Assembly: GCA_913056365.1 (NCBI GenBank)
Contig: CAJXLT010000001.1
Location: forward strand, 744,001 to 808,000
Source of the DNA: an uncultured Paenibacillaceae bacterium
Lineage (GTDB): Bacteria > Bacillota > Bacilli > Paenibacillales > K13
Reading direction: 5' to 3'
Length of the DNA: 64,000 nucleotides
Each line of letters begins with the position of its first letter. Position 1 is the stretch's first letter. Both the position numbers and the translations under genes were made by a program. The notes beneath the pieces were generated by a model. That model did not search any database. It was not told the origin of the DNA and saw only the letters and a program-made list of their open reading frames with translations. This document shows, one piece after another, positions 28,822 to 37,163 of the stretch.

Positions 28822-31527
28822 ATGGCCAGTTATACGCCGATGATTCAGCAATACTTGGCGATCAAGGCAGAAGTGCCTGATGCGTTTTTGTTTTTTCGCC
28901 TTGGCGATTTCTACGAGATGTTCTTCGAGGATGCCGTTCGCGCCTCGCAAGAACTAGAGATAACATTAACAGGGCGGGAGGGCGGAGCTGCTGAGAAGAT
29001 TCCGATGTGCGGCGTACCGTACCACTCCTCTGAAGGATATATATCCCGTCTTGTGCAAAAAGGATATAAGGTCGCAATATGCGAGCAGGTAGAGGAGCCA
29101 TCACAGGCCAAAGGTGTCGTGCGCAGAGAGATCGTACGGATTGTAACGCCCGGAACTGCCATGGAAGGGCGGACTTTGTCAGAGAGGAACAATAACTTCA
29201 TGCTGTCGCTGTCGGCAGATGGGGAGAGTCATGCTCTGGCCGCGTGCGACCTGACTACAGGCGAAGTATACGTCACACAGTCGCACGCTGGTGCTTCGGC
29301 TACATTGGAGGAAGCAGGCGTATATTCGCCGTCTGAAGTGCTAGTATCGGCTAATTGGGCGCAGTCAGTAGAGGAAGAAGCTGCACGCTGGCCGCGCCCT
29401 GTAGTGGTCACTGCATGGGATGATACAGCAGATGAGCAGGCGGTCCAACAATTTGGCGCGACGCAGATGGACGAGCTTCCGACATGCTCCCGAGCAGCTG
29501 TTTCGCGTCTGTTCAGTTATTTGCTGAATACGCAGAAGCGGTCATTGACGCATCTGACAGCGATCAAGCGATACGAAACCGAGCAGTTCATGGTGTTGGA
29601 TCCGTTCACAAGACGGAATCTGGAGCTGACTGAGACGGTTCGAGACCGCTCACGCAAGGGATCGTTGCTGTGGGTGCTGGATAAGACAGTTACGGCAATG
29701 GGCGGCCGCTTGTTGCGGCGCTGGATTGACAAGCCGCTCGTACAGCGAAGTCAGATCGAACAACGTCTGGAAGCAGTCGGCACTTTGACACAGGACTTGA
29801 TTCTTAGAGAAGACATACGCACAGCGCTGCGCGATGTGTATGATTTGGAACGGTTGGTTGCGCGAATATGCTTCGGCACCGCGAATGCCCGTGATTTGAC
29901 AGCGCTGCGCGTCTCACTGGAGAAGGTACCGATCGCGCTTCAGCTGTGCACGGATTCGCCATCGCACACCTTACGTAACCTCGTTGCCGATACAGATGCC
30001 TGTGAAGACATTGCTGCATGGATCTCTGCTGCAATCCAGGAGGAACCGCCTGCCTCGATTCGCGAAGGCGGGATGATTCGCGACGGCTATGATCCGCATC
30101 TGGACAAGCTTCGTGAGGCAAGCACGGGCGGTAAACAGTGGCTTGCCGAGCTGGAACGGAAGGAACGGGAAGCGACGGGAATCCGAACGCTCAAGGTCGG
30201 ATTTAACAAAGTATTCGGCTACTATATTGAAGTGACCAAGGCCAATCTTGCTGCGCTGCCGGAAGGGAAATATGAGCGCAAGCAGACGCTGGCCAATGCG
30301 GAACGGTTCGTAACCCCGGAGCTGAAAGAGAAGGAAGCGCTTATCCTCGAAGCCGAGGAGAGAATGGTCGGACTAGAGTATGACATGTTCAATGAGCTGC
30401 GCACACGCATTGCCGGTGAGAACAGGCGATTGCAGCAGCTTGCTACGGTCATCGCTTCTCTCGATTGCTTGCAATCGTTCGCAGAGGTTAGCGCCAAACG
30501 GCAATACCGGAAGCCGGAACTAATAGACGGCTTCGACCTGTTGATTAAGGAAGGCCGTCATCCGGTCGTAGAGGCAGTGATGCCGGATCAAGCCTTCATC
30601 CGCAACGATACGCAGCTGCAGCCGGATTGCGGGACGATGCTCATTACCGGACCGAATATGGCCGGCAAGAGTACATATATGCGCCAAGTGGCGCTTATTA
30701 CCATAATGGCGCAGATCGGCTGCTTTGTACCTGTGGAATCGGCCGCAATACCAGTAGTAGACCGGGTGTTCACCCGAATCGGTGCTGCTGATGATCTTAT
30801 CGGCGGACAGAGCACCTTCATGGTCGAGATGATGGACATTCGGGTCATGACAGAGCGTGCCACACCGCGAAGCCTTGTCATCATCGACGAGCTTGGAAGA
30901 GGTACCTCGACTGGCGAAGGCATGGCGATCGCGCAGGCGGTGATCGAGTTCCTGCACAATCAAATTGGGTGCAAGACACTCGTTTCTACGCACTTTCACG
31001 AGCTGTCGCACTTGGCGGACAGCTTACCCAATCTTCGTAATTACAGTATGTCTGTGAAGGAAAGCGGCGAGCAGGTGACCTTCCTGCGCAAGCTCGCGGA
31101 GGGTGCGGCTTCAACGAGCTACGGCATATACTGTGCCAGAGTGGCTGGTCTGCCCGGTGCGGTGATCGATAGAGCTTATGCGTTGTTAAGCCGATTTGAA
31201 AGCAGGGAAGCGGAGCTTGTGCATCCAGATATGTCGATGCTAGCACGTGATGAAGCAGCAGTATCAGAACAGCGCAAGCTAAGAGACAGGCCAGTTGAGC
31301 AGCTGCGGTTGTTCGACCAGGCTAATGAAACGGAGAAGGCAGAGAAGCATGCTGCCACACGAATCGCGAACAAGACAGCGTCGAAATCAGCAGCACAGCA
31401 AGAGGCAGTGATACGCCCGGATGAGCTTGCGGCCATTGCCGATATCCGCCATGCAGAATTGATGAATATGACGCCGTTGGCCGCATTGAATTTTCTGCAT
31501 GAACTCAAAACCCGGCTGAACCCATAA
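28822..31527 (+). CDS. mutS: DNA mismatch repair protein MutS
   Basis: A 901-residue mismatch-recognition ATPase. Domain I has the FYE motif (F30-Y31-E32 in RLGDFYEMF) that stacks on mispaired bases. The connector, lever/clamp and ATPase follow: Walker A GPNMAGKSTYM near residue 610, an STFMVEMMD signature, Walker B SLVIIDELGRGTSTGEG, and the STHFHEL switch. The C-terminal ~100 residues include a less conserved Lys/Ala/Glu-rich linker and a terminal helix probably used for tetramerisation. It works with MutL encoded 1.5 kb downstream. It starts 50 bases after the amidoligase gene and is followed closely by the S41 peptidase gene. Confidence 0.98.
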   Translation: MASYTPMIQQYLAIKAEVPDAFLFFRLGDFYEMFFEDAVRASQELEITLTGREGGAAEKIPMCGVPYHSSEGYISRLVQKGYKVAICEQVEEPSQAKGVVRREIVRIVTPGTAMEGRTLSERNNNFMLSLSADGESHALAACDLTTGEVYVTQSHAGASATLEEAGVYSPSEVLVSANWAQSVEEEAARWPRPVVVTAWDDTADEQAVQQFGATQMDELPTCSRAAVSRLFSYLLNTQKRSLTHLTAIKRYETEQFMVLDPFTRRNLELTETVRDRSRKGSLLWVLDKTVTAMGGRLLRRWIDKPLVQRSQIEQRLEAVGTLTQDLILREDIRTALRDVYDLERLVARICFGTANARDLTALRVSLEKVPIALQLCTDSPSHTLRNLVADTDACEDIAAWISAAIQEEPPASIREGGMIRDGYDPHLDKLREASTGGKQWLAELERKEREATGIRTLKVGFNKVFGYYIEVTKANLAALPEGKYERKQTLANAERFVTPELKEKEALILEAEERMVGLEYDMFNELRTRIAGENRRLQQLATVIASLDCLQSFAEVSAKRQYRKPELIDGFDLLIKEGRHPVVEAVMPDQAFIRNDTQLQPDCGTMLITGPNMAGKSTYMRQVALITIMAQIGCFVPVESAAIPVVDRVFTRIGAADDLIGGQSTFMVEMMDIRVMTERATPRSLVIIDELGRGTSTGEGMAIAQAVIEFLHNQIGCKTLVSTHFHELSHLADSLPNLRNYSMSVKESGEQVTFLRKLAEGAASTSYGIYCARVAGLPGAVIDRAYALLSRFESREAELVHPDMSMLARDEAAVSEQRKLRDRPVEQLRLFDQANETEKAEKHAATRIANKTASKSAAQQEAVIRPDELAAIADIRHAELMNMTPLAALNFLHELKTRLNP

Positions 31528-31556
31528 CGAACCGATAGAGAAAAGGAGCCGATACG

Positions 31557-33005
31557 ATGAGCTGGAAGAAATCATTTCTGATCTTACTGACCTTATCCAT
31601 GTTATTGTCCGCCATGCCAGTTGCTGCTGAGGAGCAGGATGTGTATGAGCAAGTGAAGGAGATGCTGGCAGAACGCCATGTGAGCGGGATAGAAGAGGAC
31701 GAATTCCAATCGAATACGATCGAGGGCTTGCTCGAAGAGATCGGAGATCCCTACTCGGACTACTTTACAGCTAAGGAATGGGAGTCGTTCCAGAATGGGA
31801 TCGCACAGCAATATGTCGGTGTCGGGATACGCATTTCACAGGATGATCAAGGAATTTATGTTGTCGAAGTATTCGAGGGATCGCCTGCTATGGAAGGCGG
31901 GATGTTGCCAGGAGATTATATCGTTGCTGTCAATGAAACGTCCATGGCAGGCAGAACGTTAGAGGAATTGACCGAACGGGTTATGGGCTTGGAGAATACT
32001 GCAGTAACGCTGACAGTATTGCGGGATGGCGAGGAACAAGAGCTTCGCATGATTCGCAAGCCGATAACCGTACCTTCTGTATCGGGTGCTTGGTTCGAGC
32101 GTGAAGCTGTCGGATATATCAAAGTAAGCAGCTTCTCCTTGAATGCCAATCTCGCATTCGACCAGTTGATGAGCCAATATGAGGCGGGCGGGATGAAGGC
32201 GTTGTTGCTTGATCTTCGGGACAATCCTGGCGGTTATTTGAACACAGCCAAGCTGTTGGCCAGACACTTCATTGATGAAGGTGTGCTGATCCACACACGT
32301 AACCGTGATCAGAAGGATGAGCCGGTACGGATTGTACTCGGCAAGCAAGCGCAGGTGCCTGTATACGTGCTAGTCAATGGCGGCAGCGCCAGCGCCTCCG
32401 AAGTGCTCGCAGGCGCCTTGCAGGATTACGGCGTTGCGGAAGTAATCGGTACGCAGACGTTCGGCAAAGGCAGTGTGCAGCAATCGTATATGCTAGCAGA
32501 CGGCAGTGTGCTGAAGATTACAGTAGAGGAATATTATACGCCGAATAACCACAAGGTCAATCAAGTAGGCATTACACCAGACCAAGAAGTATACGGCACA
32601 GTTAGTCAACTACTCGTTGCACTGCGCGCAGCAGGTGCGAATGAGCTTACCATGCAGATTGGACATACAGGCTGGTCCGTGAACGGCGTATCCTTCCCAG
32701 AACGGCTGCGCTTGATCGAACGTGACGATAAGCTGTTCGTACAAGCACGCACACTTGCGGCATTGGCAGGTGTAACGATTGCTTGGGATGGGAAGAACAA
32801 TGAAATTGTCTTCGGAGAAGATGCGCGGTTCGCAAGTGGATCAGAGGGAGTTGTCATGGAGAACAACGTCAATTATGTGGATGTGCATACATTCGAGCAG
32901 CAATTCCCTACATTCCGCTGGCAGCAGGACGGCCAAGATCTGATGCTGCATTATGCCAATCAGACAGAACCGTCTGCTCCTATGGAAGAGGATGAGGCAG
33001 CGTGA
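31557..33005 (+). CDS. S41 family carboxy-terminal processing protease with C-terminal stalk-like domain
   Basis: A 482-residue exported serine protease. Signal peptide ~1-24. The PDZ domain is ~75-160 (YVGVGIRISQDDQGIYVVEVFEGSPA). The S41 core has LLLDLRDNPGGYL, the nucleophile Ser within GGSASASE and the general-base Lys in FGKGSVQ, the Ser-Lys dyad of CtpA/CtpB enzymes. From ~360 it carries a copper-amine-oxidase-N-like module: VNGVSFPERLRLIERDDKLF, then VQARTLAALAGVTIAWDG. A good AAAAGGAG ribosome binding site is present. It sits between mutS and mutL, and its TGA overlaps the mutL GTG, so it is part of this operon despite acting outside the cytosol. Confidence 0.92.
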   Translation: MSWKKSFLILLTLSMLLSAMPVAAEEQDVYEQVKEMLAERHVSGIEEDEFQSNTIEGLLEEIGDPYSDYFTAKEWESFQNGIAQQYVGVGIRISQDDQGIYVVEVFEGSPAMEGGMLPGDYIVAVNETSMAGRTLEELTERVMGLENTAVTLTVLRDGEEQELRMIRKPITVPSVSGAWFEREAVGYIKVSSFSLNANLAFDQLMSQYEAGGMKALLLDLRDNPGGYLNTAKLLARHFIDEGVLIHTRNRDQKDEPVRIVLGKQAQVPVYVLVNGGSASASEVLAGALQDYGVAEVIGTQTFGKGSVQQSYMLADGSVLKITVEEYYTPNNHKVNQVGITPDQEVYGTVSQLLVALRAAGANELTMQIGHTGWSVNGVSFPERLRLIERDDKLFVQARTLAALAGVTIAWDGKNNEIVFGEDARFASGSEGVVMENNVNYVDVHTFEQQFPTFRWQQDGQDLMLHYANQTEPSAPMEEDEAA

Positions 33006-35011
33006 ACAAGGTTAGGGTACTAGATGAACACATAGCGAATCAGATCGCCGCGGGTGAAGTCATCGAACGCCCGGCATCGGTTATGAAGGAACTGGTTGAG
33101 AATGCGGTAGATGCCCGTTCTACCCGCATTGATATCACAGTGCAAGAAGGTGGCTTGGAGCTAATCCGTGTGCAGGACAACGGCTCTGGCATAGCCGCTG
33201 AAGATTGTGAGACAGCCTTCCAGCGCCATGCTACGAGCAAAATTACGAACGGACGCGACTTGTTCCAAATTCGCAGTCTTGGCTTTCGCGGTGAAGCATT
33301 GCCGAGTATCGCCGCAGTTTCCAAGGTTAGATGTGTCACCGCAGCAGGTGAAGATGGGCTTGGCCGGTTGCTCGTCATAGAGGGCGGAACGATTCGCGAA
33401 TATGCGGATGTAGCGGCTGATCGCGGAACGGATATGACGGTCACGGATTTGTTCTATAATACGCCCGCCAGACTGAAGTATATGAAGACCGTGCAGACGG
33501 AGCTTGGGCATATATCAGACTATATTTATCGAATGGCCTTGGCACATCCGCACATCGCTTTTTCATTGAGGCACAACGGGAACATGATGCTGCAGACGAA
33601 TGGAGACGGGGACATGCGCCAGACAGCTGCCGCTATATACGGTGTTTCGCTGGCGAAGTCGCTCATCCGCGTCGAAGGTGATAGCCCCGATTACCGTGTG
33701 CAAGGATATGCGGCTAAGCCAGAAGTGACGCGTGCGAATCGATATGGCATGACGACTATTATTAACGGTAGATATGTGCGCCATTATGGATTGAACCAGG
33801 CTGTGATGCGTGCCTATCACACCTTGCTGCCCATCAATCGCTACCCGGTCTTTATGCTTCGTATCGAGATGGATCCATCATTAGTGGACGTGAACGTACA
33901 TCCAGCCAAGCTGGAGGTGCGGTTCAGCAAGGAGCCAGAATTAGTCGCATGGATCGAACAGGAAGTCAAGCAAGCGATTGGCGCCATCTCTCATATTCCC
34001 AAGGCGGTGAAACGGGAAGGGAAGGGGGCGGCCATCGTTCAGGAGCAGCTTGCATTTCCAAGCTCTGAGCAACGTCGTAACGCTCAGTCCGAGTCACACA
34101 GCCCTAGCGATAACGATGCTGCGGGAAGAGGCTTGCGGATGGAAGAACCTAGATACGCACGCCCTGCACAGCCGGGCCCTACAGATAACAACCGCGGCGC
34201 GTATGCGCCTAGTGCGGGGAGCGCAGGCGGAGCAATCAACGAACGAAGGAGCCCAGTGGCAGACGGCGACGGGGAAGAGCTTGCCCGCCGGTTATACGCA
34301 CCTCCTGCACGAGCATCCACTGCTTGGACCGGCACGCATTCAGGAGAAGCGGTGTCAGACTCAGCCGGATTGGAGTCGACAACGGACATTCCTATCGAGC
34401 ATACGACAGATTCTGCGTCCATGCCTGGTTTGCCGAAGCTGTATCCGGTCGGTCAAGTGATGGGTACCTATATCGTTGCGCAGAACGAGGACGGCATGTT
34501 CCTGATCGATCAGCACGCTGCACATGAACGCATTCATTACGAGCTGTATTATGAACGGTTCGGCAATCCGGTCGATGCTAGCCAGGAGCTGCTTGTCCCG
34601 ATAGCACTGGAATTCACTCCGTCTGAAGCAGCTGTACTGAACGATAGATTCTATTATCTTGAACAGCTTGGCGTATACATGGAACCGTTCGGGGGCAATA
34701 CCTTTAAGGTGACGGCTCATCCGCACTGGCTGCCGAAGGGGCTGGAGCAGCAAGTAATCGAGGAACTGTGTGAATGGCTGATACGTGAGAAGAAAGCTGT
34801 GGATCTTGCTAAATTCAGAGAAGCCTCATCTATAATGTGCGCTTGCAAAGCGTCGATTAAGGCGAATCAAGCGCTGTCCAATCAAGAGTGTGAATCGCTG
34901 CTCGATCGATTGCGGGCTTGCAGCATTCCGTACACGTGTCCGCATGGGCGCCCCATCGTGATCCGCTATTCGAAGGCTGAGCTGGATAAGATGTTCAAAC
35001 GCACAATGTAA
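33002..35011 (+). CDS. mutL: DNA mismatch repair protein MutL
   Basis: A 669-residue MutL with GTG start overlapping the upstream stop by four bases. The N-terminal GHKL ATPase has IAAGEVIERPASVMKELVENA, DNGSGI and GFRGEALPSIAAV. A low-complexity linker (~345-475) rich in Arg/Ser/Ala/Pro follows. The C-terminal endonuclease/dimerisation domain carries DQHAAHERIHYE, the metal-binding motif of MutL endonucleases in bacteria lacking MutH, and CACKASIKAN with CPHGRP. It is therefore expected to nick the daughter strand, as in other Bacillota. Confidence 0.97.
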   Translation: MNKVRVLDEHIANQIAAGEVIERPASVMKELVENAVDARSTRIDITVQEGGLELIRVQDNGSGIAAEDCETAFQRHATSKITNGRDLFQIRSLGFRGEALPSIAAVSKVRCVTAAGEDGLGRLLVIEGGTIREYADVAADRGTDMTVTDLFYNTPARLKYMKTVQTELGHISDYIYRMALAHPHIAFSLRHNGNMMLQTNGDGDMRQTAAAIYGVSLAKSLIRVEGDSPDYRVQGYAAKPEVTRANRYGMTTIINGRYVRHYGLNQAVMRAYHTLLPINRYPVFMLRIEMDPSLVDVNVHPAKLEVRFSKEPELVAWIEQEVKQAIGAISHIPKAVKREGKGAAIVQEQLAFPSSEQRRNAQSESHSPSDNDAAGRGLRMEEPRYARPAQPGPTDNNRGAYAPSAGSAGGAINERRSPVADGDGEELARRLYAPPARASTAWTGTHSGEAVSDSAGLESTTDIPIEHTTDSASMPGLPKLYPVGQVMGTYIVAQNEDGMFLIDQHAAHERIHYELYYERFGNPVDASQELLVPIALEFTPSEAAVLNDRFYYLEQLGVYMEPFGGNTFKVTAHPHWLPKGLEQQVIEELCEWLIREKKAVDLAKFREASSIMCACKASIKANQALSNQECESLLDRLRACSIPYTCPHGRPIVIRYSKAELDKMFKRTM

Positions 35012-35027
35012 GCAGGTGAAGATAGAG

Positions 35028-35807
35028 ATGCAGTGGTTTACGACTTCCCATAAGGTCTCCGCGCAGATGGAAGCGGATGCGATACGGCTCGCCGCCCGAT
35101 ATAAGGGTGAGTATGCTCTGCGGGAAGACTTGTCTGTTGTCGATTGGCTGGAGAAGCACAAGACTACAGGGGGATTCGTGCTTACAAGCGCGGGGCTTCG
35201 GTATTGGACGAAGGGAGCGGAACAGCCGTTGTTCTTTCATCCGAACATGGCCTATGTCCGCCTGCAGCGCGTGTTGCGGGGAGAGAACGATCCGCTCTTG
35301 AAGGCCGTGCAAGCGAACGCAGGCGATCACATAGTAGATTGCACAGCAGGGTTCGCTGCTGATGCCATTATGCTTGCCTATGCAGCGGGAGCAAGCGGGA
35401 CTGTGACTGCGATTGAGAGCGAATCGAACATATACATACTCGTTAAGGAAGGTCTCCGTCATTACAAGGCAGACTGGGGCGAGCTTGAGTCTATCATGGC
35501 TCGTATTGAGGTGACCCAGGCAGATTATAAGCAGTGGCTGCGTTCCGCACCAGCTAACAGCTGCGATATCCTATACTTCGATCCGATGTTCGATCGTCCA
35601 GTGGAAGCGAGCGCATCCTTCTCACCGCTTCGTGCGCTTGCCAACCATGCGCCGTTAAGCGAAGCAGATGTTCACGAAGCATGCCGGGTTGCGCGCAGAC
35701 GTGTTGTGCTGAAAGCGCGCAAAGGCAGTGAGCTGTTCGCCCGCTGCGGCTTCACCTTGACAGGTACGGCTTCCAATCAAGTAGCATACGGGGTGATCGA
35801 GCTATGA
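35028..35807 (+). CDS. RsmJ-like class I SAM-dependent methyltransferase
   Basis: A 259-residue predicted methyltransferase. The ATG at 35028 follows AGGTGA by eight bases, better than the GTG at 35016. Motif I is visible as DHIVDCTAGFAADAIMLAYA, motif II as VTAIESES, and the catalytic-region motif as DILYFDPMFDRPVEAS, matching the DPMF of the RsmJ-type (SAM_MT_4) family. E. coli RsmJ methylates G1516 of 16S rRNA, but this protein is diverged and its target is not certain. Its TGA overlaps the miaA ATG, so the pair is co-translated. Confidence 0.83.
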   Translation: MQWFTTSHKVSAQMEADAIRLAARYKGEYALREDLSVVDWLEKHKTTGGFVLTSAGLRYWTKGAEQPLFFHPNMAYVRLQRVLRGENDPLLKAVQANAGDHIVDCTAGFAADAIMLAYAAGASGTVTAIESESNIYILVKEGLRHYKADWGELESIMARIEVTQADYKQWLRSAPANSCDILYFDPMFDRPVEASASFSPLRALANHAPLSEADVHEACRVARRRVVLKARKGSELFARCGFTLTGTASNQVAYGVIEL

Positions 35808-36763
35808 GTGACACGCGGCCAAAGCTGCTCGTGCTAGTCGGTCCGACAGCAGTAGGCAAAACCGCATTAAGCCTTGCATTAGCCGAGCGGTTCAACTGTG
35901 AGATCATATCCGGCGACTCGATGCAAGTATACCGCGGAATGGACATTGGGACAGCGAAGGCGTCTCAAGAAGAACGACAAGCTGTTCCTCACCATCTGAT
36001 TGATATTTTGGAACCGGAGGAGTCCTTTTCTGTTTCTGACTTCCAAGCTCTGACACGTGGCACCATTCACGAAGTGCAGGAGCGAGGCCGGCTGCCGTTT
36101 CTTGTTGGGGGGACAGGGCTGTATGTGGAGTCGGTCTGCTATAATTATGAATTCTCCGAGGCAGAGTCAGATGAGGCATTTCGAAGTGAGATGCACCACA
36201 GGGCTGAGCAGGAAGGCAATGATGCGCTTCACCAAGAGCTTGCAGCGGTTGATCCGGTAACAGCAGCCAAGCTGCATCCGAACGATGTGCGGCGGGTAAT
36301 TCGGGCACTAGAGGTGTATAAGTTGACTGGACAGACGATGAGTGACCAGCTGTCTCGCCAGAATAAGCGGCCGCACTATGATTTATGCCTTATCGGGTTG
36401 ACAATGGACCGTGCAATCTTATATAACCGTATAGAAGAGCGTGTCGACCAGATGATGCGGGAAGGTTTGTTGGATGAGGTGAAACGGTTAATTCAGCGCG
36501 GATTGCCCATGCATTCAGTAGCACTTCAGGCATTGGGTTATAAGGAGTTTCTCGATTACTTCGGTGGCAATTGCTCCCTCGAGGATGCGATTGCCCGATT
36601 GAAGCAGGATACGAGGCGCTTCGCAAAGCGCCAGCTCTCATGGTTTCGGCACATGAAGGATATTGATTGGATTGACGTGACAGATGAGCAAAAAAAAGTA
36701 CAGCAGTTCGAGGTAATTAGTGGTATAATAGCGGAAAAGCTGAGTTTGCACGGCCATGAATAA
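35804..36763 (+). CDS. miaA: tRNA dimethylallyltransferase MiaA
   Basis: A 319-residue enzyme that adds a dimethylallyl group from DMAPP to N6 of A37 in tRNAs reading UNN codons. Walker-type P-loop [13 protein letters not shown] at the N-terminus, [18 protein letters not shown], the DIL...SFSVSDFQ stretch, and GGTGLYVE are diagnostic. The C-terminus has [15 protein letters not shown]. Full length. The ATGA overlap with the methyltransferase gene and 14 bases to hfq place it in the mutS-mutL-miaA-hfq unit. Confidence 0.98.
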   Translation: MSDTRPKLLVLVGPTAVGKTALSLALAERFNCEIISGDSMQVYRGMDIGTAKASQEERQAVPHHLIDILEPEESFSVSDFQALTRGTIHEVQERGRLPFLVGGTGLYVESVCYNYEFSEAESDEAFRSEMHHRAEQEGNDALHQELAAVDPVTAAKLHPNDVRRVIRALEVYKLTGQTMSDQLSRQNKRPHYDLCLIGLTMDRAILYNRIEERVDQMMREGLLDEVKRLIQRGLPMHSVALQALGYKEFLDYFGGNCSLEDAIARLKQDTRRFAKRQLSWFRHMKDIDWIDVTDEQKKVQQFEVISGIIAEKLSLHGHE

Positions 36764-36777
36764 AGGGGGACCCTATA

Positions 36778-37020
36778 GTGAATAAATCCATTAATATTCA
36801 AGATACGTTTTTGAACCAATTGCGTAAGGAGAGCATTCCGGTCACCGTCTATTTAACGAACGGCTTTCAGATTCGCGGGCAAATCCGTGCCTTCGATAAT
36901 TTTACGATTGTCATCGACAGCGAAGGCAAGCAACAGATGGTATATAAGCATGCGATTTCCACCTTCATGCCACAGCGTAACGTATCCTTAATGCCTCAAG
37001 AGCCGGAATCTAATGGTTAA
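36778..37020 (+). CDS. hfq: RNA chaperone Hfq
   Basis: An 80-residue Sm-like hexameric RNA-binding protein. GTG start behind AAAGGGGGA. The Sm1 motif ([39 protein letters not shown]) and Sm2 motif ([14 protein letters not shown]) are intact. The C-terminal tail is short, as usual for Bacillota. Last gene of the miaA-hfq unit; a terminator follows. Confidence 0.97.
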   Translation: MNKSINIQDTFLNQLRKESIPVTVYLTNGFQIRGQIRAFDNFTIVIDSEGKQQMVYKHAISTFMPQRNVSLMPQEPESNG

Positions 37021-37065
37021 AGAGCAACCTTTGCACCGTTTCATGCGTATATGAAGTAACCCGAT

Positions 37066-37098
37066 AACAACCCTTCTTAGCCGGGGGTTGTTTTTTTT
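37066..37098 (+). terminator. Rho-independent terminator after hfq
   Basis: AACAACCC (37066-37073) pairs with GGGTTGTT (37085-37092), followed by a run of Ts. It ends the cotE-distal mutS-to-hfq transcript and separates it from the PBP gene. Confidence 0.85.
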
Positions 37099-37163
37099 GA
37101 GCACAATAGGGTTACAAACAAAGAGAGAATGGGAGAGCATACTAGCGAGAAGAGGGTGGGGGC

